DNA of 64,000 nucleotides from JAHEAO01 sp942492375 (GCA_942492375.1 CALOEL010000012.1:1-64000), one strand, 5' to 3'. Numbered from the stretch's first letter, positions 34,851 to 43,953 are shown. Made by a program: numbers and translations. Notes: generated by a model from the sequence alone, not told the origin.

Positions 34851-36953
34851 ATGTCGACCTGCCTTAGTCGGGTTTCCCGCCGTCTGGTTCTTGTTTTGGC
34901 CGCAAGCCTCGTCACAGCAACGTCAGTTGTCGCTGCCGGATCGGAAAGTTTCAGGAACCCGGCGGTCGAGGGCCGCCTGATCACTGCTGAGAACGGCGTC
35001 AATCCGGACGCGACGTCGATCTCGGCCGGCCTCCATCTGCAACTCGGCGAGGACTGGAAGACCTACTGGCGCTCGCCAGGTGAGGTCGGGCTGCCGCCGT
35101 CGATCGACTGGGCAGGGTCCGAGAATATCACGGAGGCCGAGTTTCTTTGGCCGGCGCCCGAGCGGTTCACGGCTTTCGGGATCGAGAACTTCGGCTATCA
35201 CGACGAGGTCGTCTTTCCGATCCGGATCGTGCTTTCGGAACCTGGAATGCCCGTTGCGCTGCGCGCGCGCGTTAGCATGCTGACCTGCTCGACGGTTTGC
35301 GTTCCGCAGGAATTCGATCTCTCGCTGGATCTGCCTAGGGCCAGCGGGATCGACAACGAGGCAGCGAGGCTGATTTCGACCTATGCGGCCCGTGTACCCG
35401 ATGACGGCATGGAAACTGGAATCAGGATCGTGTCCGCCCATCTTGATGACACAAAGACGGCCTTGACGCTGATAGCAACAAGCGACGTGCCTTTTGAAGA
35501 TCCCGATATCTTCCCCGAACTGGGCGAGGGGACCGCGTTCGGCAAGCCCGACATACGGTTGGGGGAAGGGGGGCGGCAGGTCTGGGCGCGGCTTCCGATC
35601 CTGGCCGCTGCATCTGACCTGCCCGAATTGCGGGTAACCGTCACCGATGGCGCCCGCGCGGCCACACTGAGCCCCGTGTTGTCCGGGGATGCGCCCGCGC
35701 CGCCTTTCAGCATCGCCGCGGTGGTGCCAGGTCTGGGCGAACTGGCGTGGATCGCCGCCATCGCCTTTCTCGGTGGGCTGATCCTGAACGTGATGCCGTG
35801 TGTGCTGCCGGTTCTGTCCATCAAGCTTTCATCCACCGTCAAATCCGGCGGGCTGTCCCCTGCACGCATCCGCACCGGTTTTGCGGTCTCCGCACTCGGT
35901 GTGCTGGCGTTCATGTGGGTTCTCGCCGGAGCGACGCTTGCCGCGCGGGGTTTTGGGCTGACCGTAGGATGGGGCCTGCAATTTCAGAACCCGGTCTTCC
36001 TGGCCGTGATGCTGGTCGTGCTCGTGATCTTTTCGGCCAATCTCTTCGGCCTCTTCGAGATCACGCTGCCTTCCTCATGGCAGACCCGCCTGGCGCGCGC
36101 TGGCGGTGGCGCGGGCTATGGCGGCGACTTCGCGACCGGCGCCTTCGCGGCCATTCTAGCCACGCCCTGTTCGGCACCCTTCCTCGGCACGGCAGTTGCC
36201 TTTGCGCTGGCCGGGCGTGCCATCGACATCGCGGTGATCTTCACCGCGCTCGGAGTTGGCTTGTCGCTTCCATACCTCGTCGTCGCGGCGTTCCCGCAAC
36301 TTATCCAGCGCCTCCCCAGACCGGGCCGCTGGATGCTCGTTCTGAAGGTCGTATTGGGTATTGCACTCGCTGCCACAGCGGCCTGGCTCTTCTGGGTTCT
36401 GAGCGGCGTGGCCGGCCAAAGGGCAGCCATCTGGATTGGGTTGACCAGCCTCGGTGCTGCGGCGCTGCTGTCGATGCCCCGCATACCGGGCATTGCAAGG
36501 ATTCCGGGGACTACGATCCTGGTCGTGGTCGCGTTGGCTCTGGCCGGGTTGCTATCCGAGGCACGCAACGCGGTGACATCGGCAGCAACCGATTGGGCCA
36601 AGTTCGACAGGTCCGAGATCGCGCGCCTTGTCTCGACGGGACAGGTTGTCTTTGTGGACGTGACAGCCGACTGGTGTCTGACATGCAAGGCGAACAAGGC
36701 TCTGGTTCTCGACCGCGAGCCTGTCGCGTCGCGACTGCGTGAGCCCGGGATTGTCGCCATGCAGGCGGACTGGACGCGTCCTGACGAGTCCATCTCGCGC
36801 TATCTGGAAAGCTTTGGGCGCTACGGAATTCCGTTCAACGCCGTATATGGTCCCGCAGCGCCAGACGGCATTGTCTTGCAGGAACTTCTGTCGACAGAGG
36901 CTGTCCTCGAGGCACTGACTATGGCCGGATCGGGGCGGGTCGCCGTAAAGTAG
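34851..36953 (+). CDS. scsB: ScsB/DsbD-like thiol reductase
   Basis: A 700-residue protein. It has a signal peptide, an N-terminal periplasmic beta domain (MLTCSTVCVPQEFDL), a membrane core with the conserved cysteine regions NVMPCVLPVLSIK and ATPCSAPFLGTA, and a C-terminal thioredoxin domain with WCLTCK. It moves reducing power from cytoplasmic thioredoxin to periplasmic partners. I chose ATG 34851, after GAGAGAGA. Known ScsB proteins give copper tolerance, which fits its CueR-controlled operon. Confidence 0.92.
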   Translation: MSTCLSRVSRRLVLVLAASLVTATSVVAAGSESFRNPAVEGRLITAENGVNPDATSISAGLHLQLGEDWKTYWRSPGEVGLPPSIDWAGSENITEAEFLWPAPERFTAFGIENFGYHDEVVFPIRIVLSEPGMPVALRARVSMLTCSTVCVPQEFDLSLDLPRASGIDNEAARLISTYAARVPDDGMETGIRIVSAHLDDTKTALTLIATSDVPFEDPDIFPELGEGTAFGKPDIRLGEGGRQVWARLPILAAASDLPELRVTVTDGARAATLSPVLSGDAPAPPFSIAAVVPGLGELAWIAAIAFLGGLILNVMPCVLPVLSIKLSSTVKSGGLSPARIRTGFAVSALGVLAFMWVLAGATLAARGFGLTVGWGLQFQNPVFLAVMLVVLVIFSANLFGLFEITLPSSWQTRLARAGGGAGYGGDFATGAFAAILATPCSAPFLGTAVAFALAGRAIDIAVIFTALGVGLSLPYLVVAAFPQLIQRLPRPGRWMLVLKVVLGIALAATAAWLFWVLSGVAGQRAAIWIGLTSLGAAALLSMPRIPGIARIPGTTILVVVALALAGLLSEARNAVTSAATDWAKFDRSEIARLVSTGQVVFVDVTADWCLTCKANKALVLDREPVASRLREPGIVAMQADWTRPDESISRYLESFGRYGIPFNAVYGPAAPDGIVLQELLSTEAVLEALTMAGSGRVAVK

Positions 36954-37053
36954 TATTGGGACAGAACTCCTTGGAACAGGCCCTCCGCCCTTCGGCCCGG
37001 CCAAAGGAACTCTCGATGAGGGTGGCCAAATGGAATTCAGCCAACAAGGCGGC

Positions 37054-37084
37054 TTGACCTTCCAGCGGTGGAAGGATGCATGAC
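37054..37084 (+). promoter_or_regulatory. CueR promoter upstream of the cytochrome/PBP2 gene run
   Basis: TTGACC (37054-37059), a 19-bp spacer (TTCCAGCGGTGGAAGGATG) and CATGAC. The dyad CTTCCAG/TGGAAGG is a close CueR match. It lies in the 465-base space after scsB; apart from this site and the doubtful frame at 37094 I see nothing else in that space. Confidence 0.8.
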
Positions 37085-37093
37085 TGAGAAAAA

Positions 37094-37423
37094 ATGGAGC
37101 AGAGCATGCAATTCAGTCGAGGGTCAGTCGTTGCCTGTGCGCCGGCCGTGCCTTTCCCGACGGGTCGGATGGTTTTCACTTCGCAAGAGACGGGTATCCT
37201 CCTTCTTAACAAAACTTCCTTCTTGAGAGGCTGCGACTGGCAGGATTGCTTGAACTCTCTCGGTCTTGGGGCCACCGTTTCGGCCCCGACATCGCGTGCT
37301 TGTCAGCATCGGCCAAGCGACGGAAGGAAGTTTGTCTATCCGACGTCAGCATCGCTGACGGCCGAGCCCGTGTGCCTGGACCACATGGAACCTGTCGAAA
37401 TACGGATCAGTCATCTGCAATGA
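37094..37423 (+). CDS. Doubtful 109-residue frame coupled to the next gene
   Basis: A frame starting MEQSMQFSRGSVVACAP lies about ten bases after the CueR -10, so transcripts would be nearly leaderless. It holds five cysteines and ends in a TGA overlapping the ATG at 37420 (ATGA). That overlap and the promoter favour translation, but the sequence looks unlike a conserved protein and has no clear ribosome site. It could be a leader peptide or chance. Confidence 0.3.
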   Translation: MEQSMQFSRGSVVACAPAVPFPTGRMVFTSQETGILLLNKTSFLRGCDWQDCLNSLGLGATVSAPTSRACQHRPSDGRKFVYPTSASLTAEPVCLDHMEPVEIRISHLQ

Positions 37424-37788
37424 TTGCGCGGTTCGGCACCATCGCATCCCGAAGGAATGCCGCGGCTCCGCGCAACCTGCAGCGGTATCTGTCTGTGCTG
37501 TTGCTAACCTTTTCTCTTCTCCTTGGCTTGACTATTGGTCAGATCGCCGGTGCCGCAGCAGTTGCGGACCATCACTCTGAGACCTCCATCCTCAGCCACA
37601 CTAAGGCTCCGGACGCAGAGCCGTCCTGTCATCCGGCCCTCATCTGTTCGGGCTTCGTGATCCCGTCGCTTCCGCTGGCACCTGTCATTTCTGAGCTTGG
37701 GCTCTACCTGGGTCCAGTGCTTGCAAGGTCTCAGCTACGATTTGATGGCCCTCCCATCGATTTGCCGCCCCCCCGACACCTGACCTGA
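37420..37788 (+). CDS. Unknown exported protein, relative of 31873-32250
   Basis: A 122-residue protein with a basic start, one hydrophobic helix (LSVLLLTFSLLLGLTIG), then a His-containing region (ADHHSETSILSH), a CHPALIC motif and the end GPPIDLPPPRHL. The same plan is found in the protein at 31873-32250, which lies in another CueR operon. The pair suggests an uncharacterised copper-associated family. It has no clear Shine-Dalgarno of its own. Confidence 0.6.
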   Translation: MIARFGTIASRRNAAAPRNLQRYLSVLLLTFSLLLGLTIGQIAGAAAVADHHSETSILSHTKAPDAEPSCHPALICSGFVIPSLPLAPVISELGLYLGPVLARSQLRFDGPPIDLPPPRHLT

Positions 37789-37963
37789 TCTGTCGGACCG
37801 GGGGGCGTTGCCCGATGCTGCCTTGCACTGCCTTACAGGCAATGCCTGCGCGTCGTTTCAGCTATCCCTGATGTTCGTTCCGAGCAGATGGACAGCCCGC
37901 AATCGGCCTTCGGTGTCGCTTGGGGCGTTTGACACAATACAAAAACAAAAGACAGGCAATAAC

Positions 37964-38596
37964 ATGGCAATTCGAGCAAGAATCATAATTACGCTTACCG
38001 CTTCTGCAATGGCGGCGGCGGCAACAGCGCACACGGGTGCGACCGGGGTCGTCCTGGACCGCATGAACGGGATGACAGCAATACGCGACATCGTGGCGGA
38101 ACTTGCTCCGATGATGCAAGGGAGTGTGCCGTACGACGCCTTCACGGTCTCGGAAGGCGCAAGCGTGATCTCCGGCCACGCAGGAGAAAAGATGTTGTCG
38201 TTGTTCCCGAAGGACAGCCTTGAAGGCGTTACCTACGCCAGGTCGGAGATCTGGGAAAGCTGGCAGGATTTCGCATCTCTGGCCGAAGACCTTGAGATCT
38301 ATGCCGACGCGTTGTCAGCGGCTGCACCGAACGGCCTACAACCTGCGGAGAACATGGCCGCAATGGACCACTCCGCAATGGCGGCGCAACCTGCGCCACC
38401 TGCGGAGAAGGTATTCACAATCGCCGAATTGATGGGATACGCAGAGAACCCTGGGAAGATCGCGGCATCCCGTGCTGTTGCCGAGCCCACTGAACCCGCC
38501 CTTGACCTCACAACGCTTGCGGCGGACGACCTCTTCAATCGGATCAGCGGCACCTGCTCGTCCTGTCATGCGCAGTTTCGCGCGGGCCGGAGCTGA
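37964..38596 (+). CDS. Cytochrome c' family protein with Met/His-rich linker
   Basis: A 210-residue exported cytochrome with the haem motif at the C-terminus, CSSCH (Cys198, Cys201, His202), as in class II cytochromes c'. Family members are usually 130-150 residues. The extra length is an insert around residues 120-165 with Met/His (AENMAAMDHSAMAAQ), a possible copper-binding segment. I chose ATG 37964 at the start of the signal peptide. It starts 175 bases after the previous gene and two bases before the di-haem cytochrome. Confidence 0.82.
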   Translation: MAIRARIIITLTASAMAAAATAHTGATGVVLDRMNGMTAIRDIVAELAPMMQGSVPYDAFTVSEGASVISGHAGEKMLSLFPKDSLEGVTYARSEIWESWQDFASLAEDLEIYADALSAAAPNGLQPAENMAAMDHSAMAAQPAPPAEKVFTIAELMGYAENPGKIAASRAVAEPTEPALDLTTLAADDLFNRISGTCSSCHAQFRAGRS

Positions 38597-38598
38597 AG

Positions 38599-39585
38599 AT
38601 GCGCGGTCTGATCCGGCTTGGCCTGGTGTTCCCCGCCCTGTCCGCAAGCCTTGGGGCAGGGGCGCTTGCACTATGGCCTATAGGCACTGCGGAACCCGCC
38701 GCTTTTCCGACAGGCGATGCCGCGCGCGGAGCCTACCTCGCCCGCGCCAGCGGTTGCGTATCTTGCCACACCAATGCTGCTAACGAAGGTCCGGCCCTGG
38801 CAGGGGGCGCACCGCTTGACACGCCTTTCGGCGTTTTTGTTCCCCCTAACATCACACCGCATCCAGACGGTGGAATCGGGCTTTGGACAATCCAGGACTT
38901 TGCGAAAGCCATCCGCCAAGGTGTATCCCCGGAAGGTGATCCCTACTATCCGGTGTTCACCTATTCGTTCTATGCCGGATTCACCGATCAGGAAATCGCC
39001 GACCTCTGGGAGGCGTTCCGTTCCGTTCCGCCGGTCGCCGAAGCGGCAGCGCCCCATGATGTGGGTTTTCCCTTCAGTTTCCGCTCGGGCCTGAAGCTGT
39101 GGCGGTCGGCCTATCTTGAAGGCCCGGAAACCGATGCGCTCTTGGGCACATCTTCGCCCTGGAATCGCGGTCGCGTGCTGGTGGAAGGCGCGGCCCATTG
39201 CGCGGCCTGCCACACCGGACGGAACCTGGCGGGGGGATTGAACGACGGCGAACGTTTCGCCGGAAACGCCAGCTTGCCTGGTGGCAGCAAGGCCCCGTCT
39301 ATCCTGGTCGGCGACCTGCTGGCAAGGGGTTGGACGGTTTCCAATCTGGCCTATGCGCTCGAATCCGGGCTGCTTCCGAATGGAGATGCCTTTGGCGGTA
39401 GCATGGCAGAGGTGGTCGCCGAAGGCACTTCCTACTTCACCGATGCCGACCGTGAAGCCATCGCCACTTACCTGCTCGACCCCGAGGGCACGGGCATTTT
39501 GCCAGCGCCTGCGCCGCAGCCAGACGGAACCCCCATGGCGGCGGGCATGGATCATTCACAGATGGCAATGTCCAATGAAAACTAG
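38599..39585 (+). CDS. Di-haem cytochrome c
   Basis: A 328-residue exported protein with two class I haem domains, CVSCH (Cys53, Cys56, His57) and CAACH (Cys201, Cys204, His205). It resembles subunits of alcohol-dehydrogenase-type and related membrane oxidoreductases. The C-terminus has a Met/His end (GMDHSQMAMSNEN) like the linker of the neighbouring cytochrome c', perhaps for copper. It may pass electrons from periplasmic copper oxidation to oxidases. Confidence 0.85.
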   Translation: MRGLIRLGLVFPALSASLGAGALALWPIGTAEPAAFPTGDAARGAYLARASGCVSCHTNAANEGPALAGGAPLDTPFGVFVPPNITPHPDGGIGLWTIQDFAKAIRQGVSPEGDPYYPVFTYSFYAGFTDQEIADLWEAFRSVPPVAEAAAPHDVGFPFSFRSGLKLWRSAYLEGPETDALLGTSSPWNRGRVLVEGAAHCAACHTGRNLAGGLNDGERFAGNASLPGGSKAPSILVGDLLARGWTVSNLAYALESGLLPNGDAFGGSMAEVVAEGTSYFTDADREAIATYLLDPEGTGILPAPAPQPDGTPMAAGMDHSQMAMSNEN

Positions 39586-39997
39586 ATCTATCCTCATCGT
39601 CCTTGGTGTCGTTGCGATAACTGGAGTATTCGTCTGGGGAGCCCTGAGGACACCGACGCACGGCGCGACGCCCGACAACCTGGTAAAGCCAACTGCGTCG
39701 GTTTCCGAAACACTCTCGGATGGTCGTCTCGACATTCAGGTCTATGCGACAGGCGACCGTGACATCCGTCTGGAGATCAAGTTCATGCCTGACACTGACG
39801 CGCCCGAGTTGGCCGGTATGCGCCCAGATGTCAACTTTGCGATGGTCGATGAGCATAGAGACGGTTTCGACCCACCTCTGGAACTGGTCGAAGCTGGCAG
39901 ATGGCGGGCGAGGTTCAAATTACCGAGGGCCGGGCGCTGGGTAGTCAACGTCGGTTTCGGCGGGGATTTTGCGGAGGTTGAATTCGATGCCGGATGA
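39575..39997 (+). CDS. Small membrane-anchored protein of unknown function
   Basis: A 140-residue protein with one N-terminal helix (ILIVLGVVAITGVFVWGAL) and a beta-rich periplasmic domain. The domain resembles the general shape of YtkA/FixH-like auxiliary proteins but has no motif I can confirm. The start overlaps the di-haem cytochrome by 11 bases, and the stop overlaps the next gene by 11. It has no cysteine. Confidence 0.65.
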   Translation: MKTRSILIVLGVVAITGVFVWGALRTPTHGATPDNLVKPTASVSETLSDGRLDIQVYATGDRDIRLEIKFMPDTDAPELAGMRPDVNFAMVDEHRDGFDPPLELVEAGRWRARFKLPRAGRWVVNVGFGGDFAEVEFDAG

Positions 39998-40478
39998 GGC
40001 CCATTCAGCACAGGCGACGCAGGCAGACGAATTGCGCAGAGTCCTTCGTGGTTTCGCCGTTGGATTGTTAATGTTTGCCAGTCTTGGCACTGTCACAGCG
40101 GTGTGGGTCAACCCGTTTTTCGTCCGGATGACACCCGTCGGACCCTGGGAGCTTGGGGCGACCGTACTGACTGCGTTGCTCGCCGGCGTGACCGCCGCGC
40201 TCTGGGTTCCGCATTGTCGTCTGCGTGCATCGGGGACCGGAGGGATGGCAAGCTTTCTCGGGATCGCCTGCCCGACCTGCAACAAGGTTCTGATGCTGGT
40301 TTTCGGTGGTCCTGCCCTGCTCGCCTGGTTCGATCCGCTTCGCCCATATCTTGCGGCAGCAGGAGTGGTCATCATGGCATTCGCTGCTATCAGAGCATTG
40401 CATGCGTATCGACTTGAAGGTGTCGCGAAGGGACTTTCTCCAATCGCGCTAAACATGGCACAGGAGGCACCTGAATGA
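39987..40478 (+). CDS. Four-helix membrane protein with CPTCNK motif
   Basis: A 163-residue membrane protein with about four helices and a conserved-looking cysteine pair in IACPTCNKVLMLVFGG, at a membrane edge. A His-containing segment (VPHCRLRA) lies nearby. I do not recognise the family. The CxxC next to a lysine could bind copper or act as a thiol redox site. It overlaps both neighbours and so belongs to the same operon. Confidence 0.7.
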   Translation: MPDEAHSAQATQADELRRVLRGFAVGLLMFASLGTVTAVWVNPFFVRMTPVGPWELGATVLTALLAGVTAALWVPHCRLRASGTGGMASFLGIACPTCNKVLMLVFGGPALLAWFDPLRPYLAAAGVVIMAFAAIRALHAYRLEGVAKGLSPIALNMAQEAPE

Positions 40479-41224
40479 GTGTGGCCGTGCTGCAGAACCT
40501 TTGGACGGCGATCAGCTACATGGCCAATCGGGCGTTGGCTCGACACATGATCGTGGCAATTCTCGCGACCGGGCTGGTGTTTGGCTTCGCTGCCGTTCAC
40601 GCGGAATGGAGCCCGATGCACCGCTGGAACCGGGCTTTCGGGGATGCCTCGGTTATCCTCATCGCCCTGGCCATAAGCCTGGGGCCGCTAAGCCGATTCC
40701 TGCGGTCGGTCACCCGGCTGCTGCCGTTCCGCCGCGAGCTTGGCATCCAGGCCTGCCTCCTGATCGTCGTCCATGCCGTTATCATTCTGGTGGGCTGGGT
40801 CGAATGGGACCTCATGCGGCTCATCGGATTTGAATTGCATCCCGACCTTCTGATCTATGTGATGTTCCAGCATGGGTTCGGGCTTGCTAACGCCATTGGG
40901 CTTGGCGCCTTCGCACTTGCGATCCTGCTCGCAGCAACCTCCAGCGACTACGCAATGCGCCGCCTTGGCGTATCGGCCTGGAAATTCCTTCAAATGGGCG
41001 TCCTCCCGCTTTGGTGGCTGACGGTTGCACATGTCCTATACTTCCTCTTCATGCATTTCCTGAGCTTCCATCGCGCGATCCCGGAGCCAAACCCGCTCCG
41101 GCCATGGTTCGTGGGTCTTGTGCTTTTCGTGGTCATTCTGCGAGCGGCCGCTTTCATGCGAACCACCGGGCGAACGCGACAAACTTCATCCACCAGGGAG
41201 GGATATGTTCGTGCGCCGAACTGA
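40475..41224 (+). CDS. Ferric-reductase-like transmembrane protein
   Basis: A 249-residue membrane protein with about six helices and paired histidines (LIVVHAVIILVGW, MFQHGFGLANAIG, VAHVLYFLFMHFLSFH), the arrangement for b-type haems in the ferric reductase/YedZ family. It lacks flavin and NAD domains, so it would need an electron partner. It could link quinol to the di-haem cytochrome or reduce periplasmic metal or methionine sulfoxide. It overlaps PBP2 by 20 bases. Confidence 0.75.
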   Translation: MSVAVLQNLWTAISYMANRALARHMIVAILATGLVFGFAAVHAEWSPMHRWNRAFGDASVILIALAISLGPLSRFLRSVTRLLPFRRELGIQACLLIVVHAVIILVGWVEWDLMRLIGFELHPDLLIYVMFQHGFGLANAIGLGAFALAILLAATSSDYAMRRLGVSAWKFLQMGVLPLWWLTVAHVLYFLFMHFLSFHRAIPEPNPLRPWFVGLVLFVVILRAAAFMRTTGRTRQTSSTREGYVRAPN

Positions 41225-43163
41225 GCGTGACCTTGCCAAGCTGTCCAGGACGACGACGCGACGGGCGCTGTTGCTGGGTGGCACCATGACGATGTTCGTC
41301 GGCGCTCTGGGCCAGCGGGCGTGGCAATTGGGTGTCCGCGATGCAGAGCAATATTACCTGCTGGCGGAGGAGAATCGGATCAGCCTGCGGCTTGTCCCTC
41401 CAGACCGAGGCCGCATCTATGACCGGTCCGGCAAAATCGTGGCTGATAACCAGCAGGCCTACCGAATCACGCTGATGCGGGAGGAAGTCGATGATGTCGA
41501 GGACGTGCTTGCGAAACTGCAAAGCCTTCTTGGTCTTGATGACGAAGCCGTCTTGAAACTTCGAGACAAGATCCATCGCGGTTCGGGATTTGCACCCGTC
41601 ACGGTGAAGGATCGGGTGAGTTGGGAAGAATTGTCGATCATCGCGCTGAACTCACCGGTTCTACCGGGAGTCCATTTGGAAGCAGTCACGTCACGCGTCT
41701 ATCCGTTTGGTCCGGATTTTGCCCATCAGGTCGGTTACGTAGGTCCGGTCAGCGAGAATGAATTGGAGAATGGCGGGGACGGAGATGAGGCACTCCTTCG
41801 TCTGCCGGATTTTGAAGTCGGCAAGATGGGCATCGAACGCAGTCATGAGCGCGCGCTGCGCGGTCTGCCAGGCGTCCGGCGCGTCGAAGTCAACGCATCC
41901 GGTCGCACCATGCGAGAACTGGCTCTTGATCCCTCTACCCCGGGGCCGGATATGCAGATCACGCTTGACCATCATCTGCAAAACTTCATGCGGGTGCGGC
42001 TGGAGGGGCAGAGCGCCGCCGCGATCGTCATGGATGTGACAAACGGCGATCTGCTCGGTTGCACTTCCGCGCCGTCCTTTGATCCGAACCTATTTGTCCG
42101 CGGGATCTCGAGCCGTGACTACGGCGCCCTCCGTGACAACGAATTCCGCCCGCTGTCCGACAAGACCGTTCAGGGCGCCTATCCGCCTGGTTCCACCGTC
42201 AAGATGTCGAATGCGCTTGCCGCGCTTGAAAGTGGTGTCATGGACCCGAATGAGATCGTCACCTGCAACGGATATGTAGAAATCTCCGGCCGCAGGTTCC
42301 ATTGCTGGAAGCGCGGCGGCCATGGGCGCGTGGATATGGTGCGTGGACTTCGCGAGTCCTGCGACGTGTATTTCTACGAGATCGCGCAGCGGATCGGCAT
42401 CGACGGCATCTTTACCATGAATGACCGGCTTGGCCTTGGTCAGAAGTATGATTTGCCGCTTTCCGGGATGGCGCATGGCAACAACCCTTCGCGCGCGTGG
42501 AAGCAGGAGCGGTATGGCCAGGACTGGTTGATAGGCGACACGATCAACGCCTCGATTGGCCAAGGCTTCACGCTCGCCTCACCGATCCAGCTTGCGACAA
42601 TGGTGGCGCGGCTGGCGTCGGGTAAGGCCGTGCTTCCCCGGCTTGTGCGGCCGTTCGGTGGTCCGAGCCCGGACGAACCCGTTCCGGCCTCGCTTGGGCT
42701 GTCGGACGAGGCACTGGCCATGGTCCGGCGGGGCATGTTCGAGGTCTCGAACCACCAACGCGGGACGGCTTATCGATCCCGCATAGCCGATCCCGCCAAG
42801 GCGATGGCCGGAAAGACGGGATCGAGCCAGGTCTTTTCGATTACGGCGGCAGAGCGGGCTGCCGGAGTCCGTTCTCAGGATGATCTGCCCTGGAACAGAC
42901 GCGACCACGCGCTTTTCGTGGCATTCGCACCCTTTGATGCGCCTCGATATGCGGTGACCGTCGTGGTCGAGCACGGAGGTGGTGGATCGACCGCCGCAGC
43001 GCCGATCGCGCGCGACATCATGCTTTTTGCACAGCAAGGGGGCTTGCCGTCCGAAGACGTCTATCCGGCAGAACAACGCGCCCGGATATCCGAGTATCTT
43101 GCCGTCATATCCGACCAAATTCTTCCTCCCGATCTTTCGGGTACGGGAGTCAGCCGTATATGA
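41205..43163 (+). CDS. mrdA: Penicillin-binding protein 2
   Basis: A 652-residue elongation-type transpeptidase. It has a short cytoplasmic tail, one membrane helix, the PBP dimerisation region (RGRIYDRSGKIVADNQQAY) and a transpeptidase domain. Active-site motifs are complete: Ser-x-x-Lys in YPPGSTVKM, SCD in ESCDVYFYE, and KTGSS in AGKTGSSQV. I chose ATG 41205, after GGGAGG. Elongation PBP2 is normally encoded beside rodA in the mre cluster, so this looks like an additional copy. It closes the gene run that starts at a CueR promoter. Confidence 0.93.
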   Translation: MFVRRTERDLAKLSRTTTRRALLLGGTMTMFVGALGQRAWQLGVRDAEQYYLLAEENRISLRLVPPDRGRIYDRSGKIVADNQQAYRITLMREEVDDVEDVLAKLQSLLGLDDEAVLKLRDKIHRGSGFAPVTVKDRVSWEELSIIALNSPVLPGVHLEAVTSRVYPFGPDFAHQVGYVGPVSENELENGGDGDEALLRLPDFEVGKMGIERSHERALRGLPGVRRVEVNASGRTMRELALDPSTPGPDMQITLDHHLQNFMRVRLEGQSAAAIVMDVTNGDLLGCTSAPSFDPNLFVRGISSRDYGALRDNEFRPLSDKTVQGAYPPGSTVKMSNALAALESGVMDPNEIVTCNGYVEISGRRFHCWKRGGHGRVDMVRGLRESCDVYFYEIAQRIGIDGIFTMNDRLGLGQKYDLPLSGMAHGNNPSRAWKQERYGQDWLIGDTINASIGQGFTLASPIQLATMVARLASGKAVLPRLVRPFGGPSPDEPVPASLGLSDEALAMVRRGMFEVSNHQRGTAYRSRIADPAKAMAGKTGSSQVFSITAAERAAGVRSQDDLPWNRRDHALFVAFAPFDAPRYAVTVVVEHGGGGSTAAAPIARDIMLFAQQGGLPSEDVYPAEQRARISEYLAVISDQILPPDLSGTGVSRI

Positions 43164-43365
43164 TTCGCCTCGATCCCAGACACAGCGAGGCCATGGACTC
43201 GCAGCCCCGGATGGCATCGTCTTGCCGGAATTGCGCCAACGGAGGCAGTGCTCAATGGGTTGCCGTAGAAGGTATGGGGGCGGACTGCCGCGAAACAGCC
43301 GGAGAGTAATCTGGCAGCGGCCATGCCGCACCGGTGCCTACATACGGAGTGGACACACCGCGGGA

Positions 43366-43953
43366 TCAGACGACATTGGGGTGAAGCACCACCCGCGTGT
43401 CCATGGGAACACGGTCATACAAGTCGATCATCTGATCATTGACCAGCCGGGCACAGCCGTTCGATACACTTCGTGCCAAAGTGGACGGGTCGTTGGTGCC
43501 GTGAATTCTCAAGAACGTATCGCCACGGCCTGGCTGAAACAGATATAGAGCGCGCGAACCTAAAGGATTGTTCAGCCCTCCCGGCATCCCGTCTCTCCAT
43601 CTGGAATAAACCTCCGGCTCCCTGCGCAACATGCCCGGCGTCGGTGTCCAACTCGGCCATTCCTTCTTTGCACCAACATAGAATTCACCGGCATGGTAGA
43701 GACCCCGGCGACCGATCCCGACGACATAACGGAGCGCCGTGTTCTCCTGCAAAGTCAAATAGAGCGCATACTCATGCGGCATCACATGAATCTCAAAGGG
43801 TGCGAAGCCCGATTCGATAGGAACTCTCGTGGGCAGCATCTCTGGCGGCAGGCCGTACTCGAACAACTGCTCCCGAGGATGCGCCGCGACAGTTGTTCCG
43901 GACCCCAGTGCCACGGCCGTGAGTGAACCGCGCACAAACTGTCGTCTATTCAC
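43366..43953 (-). CDS. L,D-transpeptidase at the end of the ccm operon
   Basis: A 195-residue exported YkuD enzyme with a Tat-like signal (NRRQFVRGSL). The catalytic residues are His151 (IHGTNDP) and Cys167 (SVSNGCARL). The region GAKKEWPSWTPTPGMLRREPE matches the broken copy at 1-392 closely. It follows ccmI by 15 bases with a strong AGGAGGAGG site, so it is co-transcribed with cytochrome c maturation genes. The 202 bases between it and PBP2 hold nothing I can identify. Confidence 0.92.
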   Translation of the reverse strand: MNRRQFVRGSLTAVALGSGTTVAAHPREQLFEYGLPPEMLPTRVPIESGFAPFEIHVMPHEYALYLTLQENTALRYVVGIGRRGLYHAGEFYVGAKKEWPSWTPTPGMLRREPEVYSRWRDGMPGGLNNPLGSRALYLFQPGRGDTFLRIHGTNDPSTLARSVSNGCARLVNDQMIDLYDRVPMDTRVVLHPNVV

